Shown here: positions 7,838-15,292 of the stretch, one piece after another | Numbering within the stretch: position 1 is the first letter of the stretch | How the letters are laid out: each line of letters begins with the position of its first letter | NCBI GenBank assembly: GCA_023399355.1 | Contig: JAEWQC010000101.1 | Span: 1 to 42,334, forward strand | DNA length: 42,334 bases | Source: Bacillota bacterium | GTDB lineage: Bacteria; Bacillota; Clostridia; Acetivibrionales; DTU013 | Direction: 5' to 3' | Program-made: the position numbers and the translations under genes | The notes under the pieces: model-generated | What the model saw: only the letters and a program-made list of their open reading frames with translations | Told to the model about the DNA's origin: nothing | Databases searched by the model: none

Positions 7838-8453
7838 TTTTCATAATAATCCCTTCGACTATATTAGCTACATCTTCGCAGGCATCCAGCGTATTTTCAA
7901 GATGCTCAAAGGTTTCCTTCCATTTGATCACTTCTTTTGCGTCTTTTTCGTTTAAGAACAACTCATATATGGATTTTCTGTAAATATCGTCGCCAATGTT
8001 TTCAATTCTGTTGACCTCAATGATTTTTTTTTCTATCGTCTTGCTTTTTTTCATATCCTTTAATTCAAGCATGATTTCAGTGACTTCTTTTGTGCATTCT
8101 ATAATAAGATTTGACATTAAAAGGGCATCCGGTCTGATATAGGTGATGTTCAGCATATTAAAGCGATGGGACGTAGCTTCAATGAAATCGATGATGTTAT
8201 CCATCTCTTTTATTAATACATATATATCTTCACGGTCAAATGGAGTTATGAATGATTTGTTCAGCTTCTCCAATGCTGTATGTACCAGAAGGTCGCATGA
8301 ATGCTCGATTTCCTCTATCTCTTTTACCTTGTTTTTAATATCTGTATAGTTTTTCATCAAATCATCCAGTTTCTTTGCCGCTATGCAGATTTTTTCAGCG
8401 GTTTCAATGAATATGCTGAAAAAATTTGTATCTTTCTGTTCGGACATTCGCAT
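7830..8453 (-). CDS. DUF47/PhoU-like partner of the phosphate transporter
   Basis: A 207-residue all-helical protein of the DUF47 (PhoU-like, YkaA) family, with repeated acidic motifs such as EIEEIEHSCD, REDIYVLIKEMDNIIDFIE and NRIENIGDDIYR cut by helices, and a final ACEDVANIVEGIIMKNA region. The motifs resemble the metal-binding ExxxD patterns of PhoU. DUF47 proteins accompany PiT transporters and are thought to regulate them. GGAGG stands seven bases before the first ATG; a second ATG two codons later is possible. Confidence 0.9.
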   Translation of the reverse strand: MRMSEQKDTNFFSIFIETAEKICIAAKKLDDLMKNYTDIKNKVKEIEEIEHSCDLLVHTALEKLNKSFITPFDREDIYVLIKEMDNIIDFIEATSHRFNMLNITYIRPDALLMSNLIIECTKEVTEIMLELKDMKKSKTIEKKIIEVNRIENIGDDIYRKSIYELFLNEKDAKEVIKWKETFEHLENTLDACEDVANIVEGIIMKNA

Positions 8454-8506
8454 TTGAAAACCTCCAGAATAGAATTATTGTGTTTTAAATTAATCAAATC
8501 TAATTG

Positions 8507-8535
8507 ATTATATATCAACAAAATTTGCAGCACAA
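8507..8535 (-). promoter_or_regulatory. Promoter of the DUF47-pit operon
   Basis: On the minus strand TTGTGC (8530-8535), a 17-base spacer and TATAAT (8507-8512). A near-perfect palindrome (CCTTATTTATAAATAAAGG, 8536-8554) abuts the -35 box and could be an activator or repressor site. Confidence 0.55.
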
Positions 8536-8628
8536 CCTTATTTATAAATAAAGGAATGTTGCTCTAATCAGTGCTGATATAATCACATGGATTGTGGCAG
8601 ATTTAGTATTGACATAATTAAAAAAATA

Positions 8629-8646
8629 ATAAATGTTAACATTTAT
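8629..8646. repeat. 18-bp perfect palindrome
   Basis: ATAAATGTTAACATTTAT reads the same on both strands and is followed by a further TTAACATTT copy at 8659-8667. It lies in the A+T-rich gap between the divergent pit and metalloprotease units and is a candidate operator. Confidence 0.45.
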
Positions 8647-8747
8647 ATGTTTACATAATTAACATTTCTATTCTTGAAACATATACTGAGTAAATAAGAG
8701 CGATAGGGTTGAGTTCCGGAAAGTCAATATTTCCAGGAGGGTTGGAA

Positions 8748-10751
8748 ATGTGTGTGCAAAATGATCTTAAAGAAATAAAGGGGACTGTATTCCAGGATGC
8801 CGCTAACAATCGAAGCCCGGAAGATCCGATTCCCTTCATGAAAGGAATCGGTATAGATTTATTTATAGTTGCAGATAAAGAGACAGAAACCGACGGCAAA
8901 TCACAAATAACCATATACAGAGAGAAGCGAATTGGACGGACAGCCACAAATGATAAGGGCGAATTTCGTTTTATTGTTCATAATGGGATTTACTATGTGA
9001 AACCGGATATTGAAACCCTGCCATCTGGGAAAGGACTCATGGAACCGGGCAGGCTTGTTCCTTCCGGAGAAACAGAAAATATTGACTTCGTGGTAAAAGA
9101 GGTTGGCTCCATTCATATTGACGGAAACAAGACCCGATGGGATATCGGGGAAGAAATTCTATTAAATCCGGTAGTGAAGGATGCGGAAGGCAATTCTTTA
9201 ACAGCCAGGCTGAATTTCTCTTCAGAGAGCACTGATCTGAGCTTCCGGTCAAACCTTTGCAGATCCTGCCCGAAAACATTAAGAGATCACAATGCGACTA
9301 TCCTGATCAATGCCGGTAATGTGACAAGAAAAGTCCCTCTGGAAATCCGCATACCCGGATTATGTTCGACAGATAAAGTAAAACTTGCCCACAGGTTGGG
9401 CATGATCGATGAAAGCACAAAAATCCAATATCTTACTTATGTATTGCAATCATCAGGCAAATTGCCGAAAGAATACCGTTCATCAGTACCGATCAAAAGT
9501 GCGACCGGAATACTGGAAGAATTGAAGCAATACACGCAAGACAGAAATGCCGATCCGTCAGTCAGGGACGCTGCCAGGCAAAGCCTGTCCTCCTCCGTGC
9601 CCGTGCTGGAGAAGACCTGCAGAAGCCCAAGCGGTTACTTTAACATCCACTACACTTTGGAAGGCGCCGATGCGGTAGATTTCAACCTCAGGGACCGCAG
9701 AGCCATCCCCCCCTATATTGCACAGATTGGCGAGGCTTTTGACAATGTCAGGGCAGTTACGTGTTTCACCAGAGGCTTCCGGGAACCCGTACTGGAGGAA
9801 GGAAAGAAGGACTACGATATTTATGTTTATGACCTGAAGGATAAATATGGAGTGACCTATTCTACTAAGCTCTATAGTTCACAGCACTACAGATCCAGTG
9901 CCGCTTCCAGTTATATATGCATAGATAACAGCTACTCCAAAGAAAAAGGGTTCGACAAGGGACGGCTGGAATGTATGAAAGTCACCGCGGCACATGAATT
10001 CTTTCATGCGGTACAGTTTGCTTACAATGCGCGGGCGGATTCCTGGTGGAAGGAAGCGTCCGCTACCTGGAATGAAGATGAAATCTATACGGGAATAAAT
10101 GATTATGTAAGATATATCCGGAGCTATTTCAAGGCACCCTTCAAATCATTGGATGAGACCAGTTACAGCGGAGTTATTTTCGCCAAATTCCTTGAAGAAA
10201 ACTACGGCGGTTACAATACGATCCGAAAAATCTGGGAAATTCATTCAACCGGTTATGATAACAGCATCCAGGCGATTGACAGGTTTTTACGAACCAGTTT
10301 TCCCGGAAAAGATATCGGAACGATTTACAACCAGTTCTCGGCATATAATACAAATCCGGCTCAGTACTATAAGGAAGGCGCTTCGTGGAATATATCCCCT
10401 GCCGCACAAAACACCTATGCCAGATATCCAGTATCAATGAATCTGGGAGTTCTCAACCACCTGTCTTCCAACTATCAGCTGTTCAAACCCGGTGATCCGG
10501 AAGAGGGAAAATCCCTGAAAATCGCTTTGGAAGGTGCAGACGGTGCAAGATGCGGCTTTCAGTTACAGAAAAGAAGCAGCATGAATAAGCTTTTTACCAA
10601 TACTGAGATTATCTCCCGTGGCGGATATGACAGAGCGGAAATCGACCTGACGGGTTTTGGCACGGCATTTGACGAGGTCTGGTTTATTCCCGCAAATCTT
10701 GAAACGGAACGGAACGGAATACCCTATACCTATTCGGCGGATTTGAAGTAA
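8748..10751 (+). CDS. Large HExxH putative metalloprotease
   Basis: A 667-residue protein whose C-terminal half looks like a zinc peptidase of the MXAN_6640 type: HEFFHAVQ at 416-423 gives the zinc-binding HExxH, and Glu436 in WWKEASATW is the likely third ligand. The N-terminal part holds a small repeat resembling carboxypeptidase regulatory (Ig-like) domains (about 60-90, TATNDKGEFRF), then a possible second beta domain with a CRSC pair. No signal peptide, lipobox or membrane helix is visible, so its cellular location is puzzling. I use the ATG at 8748 because AGGAGGG lies six bases upstream; the frame extends to a TTG at 8709 without such a site. Peptidase activity is inferred only from the motif. 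Confidence 0.75.
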   Translation: MCVQNDLKEIKGTVFQDAANNRSPEDPIPFMKGIGIDLFIVADKETETDGKSQITIYREKRIGRTATNDKGEFRFIVHNGIYYVKPDIETLPSGKGLMEPGRLVPSGETENIDFVVKEVGSIHIDGNKTRWDIGEEILLNPVVKDAEGNSLTARLNFSSESTDLSFRSNLCRSCPKTLRDHNATILINAGNVTRKVPLEIRIPGLCSTDKVKLAHRLGMIDESTKIQYLTYVLQSSGKLPKEYRSSVPIKSATGILEELKQYTQDRNADPSVRDAARQSLSSSVPVLEKTCRSPSGYFNIHYTLEGADAVDFNLRDRRAIPPYIAQIGEAFDNVRAVTCFTRGFREPVLEEGKKDYDIYVYDLKDKYGVTYSTKLYSSQHYRSSAASSYICIDNSYSKEKGFDKGRLECMKVTAAHEFFHAVQFAYNARADSWWKEASATWNEDEIYTGINDYVRYIRSYFKAPFKSLDETSYSGVIFAKFLEENYGGYNTIRKIWEIHSTGYDNSIQAIDRFLRTSFPGKDIGTIYNQFSAYNTNPAQYYKEGASWNISPAAQNTYARYPVSMNLGVLNHLSSNYQLFKPGDPEEGKSLKIALEGADGARCGFQLQKRSSMNKLFTNTEIISRGGYDRAEIDLTGFGTAFDEVWFIPANLETERNGIPYTYSADLK

Positions 10752-10821
10752 AGCTGCACCGCTATAATGGAGGGAGAATCGTAATCCCCTCTTGTAAAAC
10801 AGTATCCAGGTATATCCTTTA

Positions 10822-11386
10822 TCAGGTCAAACCCGTAAAAATGGAGCAAATCAACTGAGGCATTCTTTCCAATGAAACCTGATTTTCTACCGCCCCGATA
10901 TTAAATGCCACTTTAGGCATTCCATATACTACAGAGGATTTTTCATCCTGTCCGATAGTCCGTGCGCCACTCTTTTTCATTGACAAAAGCCCATTAGCCC
11001 CATCACAACCCATTCCGGTGAGAATGATGCCTAACGCTTTACCGCCGCATTCTTTTGCCGCCGACTCAAACAAGACATCTACCGAAGGGCAATGGCCATT
11101 TACCTTATCTCCCTGAAACACTTCAACCTTAAACCTGCCTCCTGATTTTCTGATCCTCATGTGCTGATCTCCCGGGGCAACCAACACCTTTCCCTGTTCC
11201 AAAAAATCACCTGCCTGCGCTTCTCTGGCAGAAAAGGCTGTTGTATGGCTCAGCCTCTCTGCAAACATCCGGGAAAACACCGGAGGGATATGCTGCACGA
11301 TTGCAATACCCGGAGTATTTGGCGGAAGATGGCACAACAATGCTGTCATCCACTATCAGCACTTTTATCCTTTTGCCCTGGCTCAT
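10822..11386 (-). pseudogene. cheB: cheB, broken by an internal deletion
   Basis: The ATG at 11384-11386 overlaps the cheR stop (ATGA) and begins a receiver domain: MSQGKRIKVLIVDDS. Immediately after DDS the frame is lost, and another frame (open from 11349) continues with the CheB methylesterase domain from ALLCHLPPNTPG onwards to 10822. About 150-170 codons are missing: nearly the whole receiver, the linker and the start of the catalytic domain with the GASTGG serine motif. The histidine motif (VQHIPP) and the GMGCDG aspartate motif remain. Without the serine the 175-residue product could not act as a glutamate methylesterase. Alternative: a deletion created in sequence assembly. Confidence 0.85.
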
Positions 11387-12207
11387 TTGGTAAATTCCTT
11401 TCTGTAGACGGCAGGCATGATATATTTATACCTTGTTGCTTCACGGATCAAGGATTCTGAATGTCCGACAAACAGGAAGCCTCCCGCCTCAGTCATCTCA
11501 TAGAACTTATTGACCAGTTCCATTTTTGTTACATTATCAAAATAAATCATGACGTTCCTGCAAAATATGGCATGAACCTTCTTTTTGAATGGGAAAGTAT
11601 CCTCCATCAAATTGAATTTCCTATATATGACTTCAGTCCTGATTTTATCAATCAACCTATTGATATCAGTATCAAGCCTTCTGAAGTAATTCATCCTCCA
11701 ATTGGCAGGAATGACCGCAATGCTTTCATTATTATATTCACCCTTTTTAGCTGTTTCAAGGACCTTGCCAGAGATATCCGTTGCAAGTATCCTTGCATTC
11801 CACCGCATTTTTTCCTCCCCGAAAAATTCATCAATAATCATTGCAAGTGTATAAGGCTCTTCCCCTGTTGAACACCCTGCGCTCCATATCCTTAAGTCTT
11901 TATCGTTTACCGTATTCGCAAGATAAGGAAGCACGGTGTTTTTAAAATAATGGAAGTGGTCGGCTTCACGCATAAAGAATGTGTGGTTCGTTGTAATTTT
12001 TTCTATCAGAGTTCCTATTGCGTCATTTGTTTTATCCGTTATAACATAATCATAATATTCGGAAAAATTTTCAAAACCTCTCTGTGCAAGTACATTCTGT
12101 AATCTTCCATAAACCAGGGCTTGCTTCTCCTCTTTCAGGTTAATCCCGTAGTTGGCCTTGATAAAAGCAGCTAATAGTTTAAATTCCTTGTCTGTAATTG
12201 TGACCAT
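11383..12207 (-). CDS. cheR: Chemotaxis protein methyltransferase CheR
   Basis: A 274-residue CheR of normal length: N-terminal helical domain (about 1-75) with TTNHTFFMRE at 72-81, then an S-adenosylmethionine-binding fold with SAGCSTGEEPYTLAM at 109-123 and CRNVMIYF near 217. It methylates glutamates of the MCP signalling domain. The stop codon overlaps the cheB start by four bases. Since cheB is broken, methylation here may have no matching demethylase from this cluster. GGAGAGG precedes the ATG. Confidence 0.95.
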   Translation of the reverse strand: MVTITDKEFKLLAAFIKANYGINLKEEKQALVYGRLQNVLAQRGFENFSEYYDYVITDKTNDAIGTLIEKITTNHTFFMREADHFHYFKNTVLPYLANTVNDKDLRIWSAGCSTGEEPYTLAMIIDEFFGEEKMRWNARILATDISGKVLETAKKGEYNNESIAVIPANWRMNYFRRLDTDINRLIDKIRTEVIYRKFNLMEDTFPFKKKVHAIFCRNVMIYFDNVTKMELVNKFYEMTEAGGFLFVGHSESLIREATRYKYIMPAVYRKEFTK

Positions 12208-12229
12208 AGACCTCTCCGAAGAAATTGCA

Positions 12230-12261
12230 TGCTAATGAAAGCCTTTCGACTCTCATTAGCA
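12230..12261 (-). other. Stem-loop between mcp and cheR
   Basis: TGCTAATGA (12230-12238) pairs with TCATTAGCA (12253-12261), extendable inward by three pairs. No T run follows on the minus strand, so it is more likely an mRNA-stability or processing hairpin than a terminator. Confidence 0.6.
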
Positions 12262-12272
12262 CACAATGCTAT

Positions 12273-14759
12273 TTAATACTTATCAAACTCCTTGTCACTC
12301 AATGAAATTTTATGTCTGGAATCTGATGCTTCGTCTTTTGCGCCTGCGATCTCCCGTATTGAAGATTTTTTCTTTTCAGCCATGCCTTCCAGCATTTTTA
12401 AAATTTCCGGATTTAAATCCTCTAATTTATTGACCGCTGTTTTCCCTTTCTTTAATTGGAATTTACCTACCATCTCTTTCAGCACCTCAGCCTGTCCCGA
12501 TAACTCCTCACTTGCAGCAGCACTTTCTTCAGAAGTGGCTGAATTGGTCTGAACCACCTGTGATACCTGCAAGATTCCCAGGTTTACCTGTTCAATACCT
12601 GAAGCCTGTTCATTGGAAGCTGTAGCAATTTCGCCTACAAGTGATGTCGCCTTTGTGACACCTTCTACTATCTTATTAAGCGCATTTGCAGTTTCACTGG
12701 CTATTTTCGTCCCATTCTCCGCTTTTTTAATTGAACCTTCGATTAATACAGTTGTCTCTTTAGCAGCATTTGCAGACCTTGCAGCAAGGTTTCTTACTTC
12801 CTCGGCTACTACGGCAAAGCCTTTCCCATGCTGCCCGGCCCTTGCAGCTTCCACTGCGGCATTCAAAGCAAGAATATTTGTCTGGAAGGCAATTTCATCA
12901 ATAACTTTGATAATCTTCGAAATATTGGCTGATGCTTCGTTGATATCATTCATAGCTTTAAGCATTTCCTTCATTTGATCATTTCCTGCCACGGCACCTT
13001 CTTTTGCTGCCAGAGCAAGTTCGTTTGCCTGATTGGCATTTACAGCATTCTGCCTGGTCTGGGAAGCAATCTCTTCTATGGAAGCAGAAAGCTCTTCAAT
13101 TGAACTGGCCTGCTCGGTAGAACCCTGTGAAAGAGCCTGGGCAGAGTCAGATACCTGCCTTGATCCCGATGTTACCTGCGATGCGGCGTTGTTTATATCA
13201 TTGAGCACGTCATTGAAAGATTCTATTGTAGAATTAAGGTTGGCCTTGATTTTTGCATAATCGCCGCTGTATTCCCCATTCATTCCAACGGTCAGGTTCC
13301 CGTTAGCCATATCCTGCATAACGGCAGAAGCTTCATTTATCGGCTTGACGATGGCTTCCATCGTTTTATTCATACCAGAAATGATCTCCTTGTATCCCCC
13401 TTCAAATTTGCCCGTGTTTCCTCTCACACTTAAGTCTCCGTTTACTGCAGCACCTGCAAGTATTTCCGCTTCATTTATCAAACCGCGGATTGATTTCAGT
13501 GCAGCAGTGCAGGCAGGCATCATTCTGTCGTTTTCTGATCTTTTACCTATCTTTTCAAATTCCTCCAATCTGCTTGAATCCCCTTTTCCGACGCGTTCAA
13601 ATGCATCCTGCACACTTAGCACCCTTTTCCGGACGAGATTAATGGATTCCGCAAATTCATTCAGTTGGCCTTTATATTGTCCGGCCATTTCTGTTGTGTA
13701 ATCATTTAACGCCATTCTCCCCAAAACTTTACCGGCTTCATCCATTGGGGCTACAAAAGTATCAATCAGTTTATTTAATCCATTTACGATCTCGCCGTAA
13801 TAACCTTCGAACCTATCCGCAGCACCGCGGATACCCAGATTACCTTCTACCGCAGCTCTGGTCAGCGAATCAACCTCCATGTAAAGGTTTTGGATTGCTT
13901 CCATCATAGCAACAAAGGACGGAATCAGATGATCACCTTCGGACCTTTTCCCAACCTTTTTGAAAACTTCCAGTTCACCGATATCGCCTTTGGAAACCTT
14001 CACTGCAATTCTTTGCACTGCCAGCAGTCTTTCCTGCACATCATTGATCGCTTTGGCAAAATCGCTGAAAAAGCCTTTGTATTGTTTTACCATATTCTGT
14101 GTAAAGTTGTTAACGGCAAAGTTGCCCAAAACTGTCATGGAATCGTTCAATGGCTCAACTACAGCATTGAGTGTATTGTTGAACCCTTTGATAATCTCCT
14201 TGTATCCGCCTTCAAATTTATCCTCATCACCGCGTACACTCAAGTCACCGTTTACAGCAGCATTCGTAAGCACACCTGCTTCATTGATCAGTTCACGAAG
14301 CGACTTCAACGCTGATACGCAGGCAGGCATTAACTTGTCGTTTTCCGATCTCTTCCCTACTTTTTGAAACTCTTCGAGTCTGCTTGAATCTCCTTTTCCC
14401 ACACGTTCAAAGGCGTCCTGTACACTTAACAACCTTTTGCGCAATCCATTTGCGTTTGCAGCCAGATCTCCCATCGTCCCGGAATAATTACCTTTCAATT
14501 CCAGGGTAAAGTCATTAGCCTCCATTTTGCCTAATATTTTTTGAACTTCATTGATCGGCTTACTTACTGATGTGGATACAAAAATTCCGAATACTGCAGC
14601 CATAATGATACATGAACCCAGCATACCGATAATTAAGCCTGAATCGCTATCGGTACTTGTATGTACAAAGTAGCCTGTCAGTTCTGAAACAATTGTCAGA
14701 ACCATAAAAACAATAATAAGCTTTGTGTTAATCTTCATCTTTCTAAAAAGTCCCATCAT
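12273..14759 (-). CDS. Methyl-accepting chemotaxis protein with repeated cytoplasmic modules
   Basis: An 828-residue receptor. Two hydrophobic helices (about 12-31 and 42-62) are separated by only some ten residues, so there is no extracellular ligand domain. Residues about 75-479 are three consecutive 135-residue repeats, each beginning with a short HAMP-like helix pair; repeats 1 and 3 are nearly identical and repeat 2 is divergent. A partial fourth repeat leads into the MCP signalling domain (about 500-780) with the conserved hairpin tip EIAFQTNILALNAAVEAARAG. The C-terminus carries no recognisable CheR-docking pentapeptide. Start chosen at the first of two ATGs, six bases after GGGGAGG. 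It presumably senses an intracellular or membrane-state signal through the repeats (inference). Confidence 0.92.
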   Translation of the reverse strand: MMGLFRKMKINTKLIIVFMVLTIVSELTGYFVHTSTDSDSGLIIGMLGSCIIMAAVFGIFVSTSVSKPINEVQKILGKMEANDFTLELKGNYSGTMGDLAANANGLRKRLLSVQDAFERVGKGDSSRLEEFQKVGKRSENDKLMPACVSALKSLRELINEAGVLTNAAVNGDLSVRGDEDKFEGGYKEIIKGFNNTLNAVVEPLNDSMTVLGNFAVNNFTQNMVKQYKGFFSDFAKAINDVQERLLAVQRIAVKVSKGDIGELEVFKKVGKRSEGDHLIPSFVAMMEAIQNLYMEVDSLTRAAVEGNLGIRGAADRFEGYYGEIVNGLNKLIDTFVAPMDEAGKVLGRMALNDYTTEMAGQYKGQLNEFAESINLVRKRVLSVQDAFERVGKGDSSRLEEFEKIGKRSENDRMMPACTAALKSIRGLINEAEILAGAAVNGDLSVRGNTGKFEGGYKEIISGMNKTMEAIVKPINEASAVMQDMANGNLTVGMNGEYSGDYAKIKANLNSTIESFNDVLNDINNAASQVTSGSRQVSDSAQALSQGSTEQASSIEELSASIEEIASQTRQNAVNANQANELALAAKEGAVAGNDQMKEMLKAMNDINEASANISKIIKVIDEIAFQTNILALNAAVEAARAGQHGKGFAVVAEEVRNLAARSANAAKETTVLIEGSIKKAENGTKIASETANALNKIVEGVTKATSLVGEIATASNEQASGIEQVNLGILQVSQVVQTNSATSEESAAASEELSGQAEVLKEMVGKFQLKKGKTAVNKLEDLNPEILKMLEGMAEKKKSSIREIAGAKDEASDSRHKISLSDKEFDKY
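13323..14537 (-). repeat. Three 405-bp in-frame repeats within the mcp gene
   Basis: Units occupy 14537-14133, 14132-13728 and 13727-13323 on the minus strand, an exact 135-codon period. A 20-residue block starting SVQDAFERVG is identical in units 1 and 3 and altered in unit 2. Confidence 0.85.
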
Positions 14760-14774
14760 AAGAGTCCTCCCCAA

Positions 14775-15263
14775 TTAAATATTTGATAAATTGTCCAATA
14801 CATCTTCATTAAGAAGCATATTGCAGTCCAACAGCAATTTTACTTCGTTTCCGACCTTACCAATTCCCTTAATATACTTATTCCCAGCCTTGCTCATCTC
14901 CGGCTGGGGAACAATCTCTTCCTCCGGTATGGAAAGAACTTCCGATACGCTGTCTACGATAAGTCCTATGGATATATCCGCAATATCGACTACAACCACA
15001 CACGTCCTGTCATCATACTCTCTGAAGGTCTTTTTGAATCTTAATCTCACATCCATGACAGGGATAATCTTCCCCCTCAAATTGATGATTCCACGTATGT
15101 ACTCCGGAAGTTCCGGCACTTCTGTTACGGGCTGTATGCCAATAATTTCGGTAACATACCTGATTTCGATGCCATAGCTTTCCTTCCCGAGTGAGAAGGT
15201 GAGAAACCTGTTTTTTTGGGTATCTTCCTGATCCGATAATACTTCTTCCAATACCTCTGCCAT
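14775..15263 (-). CDS. cheW: Chemotaxis coupling protein CheW
   Basis: A 162-residue single CheW domain: FLTFSLGKESYGIEI near the start, then PEYIRGIINLRGKIIPVMDV and an IGLIVDSVSEVL segment, the usual CheW landmarks. It links the MCP to CheA in the chemosensory array. Its stop is 15 bases before the mcp start, and cheA ends 29 bases upstream of it, consistent with one operon. Confidence 0.96.
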   Translation of the reverse strand: MAEVLEEVLSDQEDTQKNRFLTFSLGKESYGIEIRYVTEIIGIQPVTEVPELPEYIRGIINLRGKIIPVMDVRLRFKKTFREYDDRTCVVVVDIADISIGLIVDSVSEVLSIPEEEIVPQPEMSKAGNKYIKGIGKVGNEVKLLLDCNMLLNEDVLDNLSNI

Positions 15264-15292
15264 ACCTGCGACTCCTTTTCTGATGTATTTTA

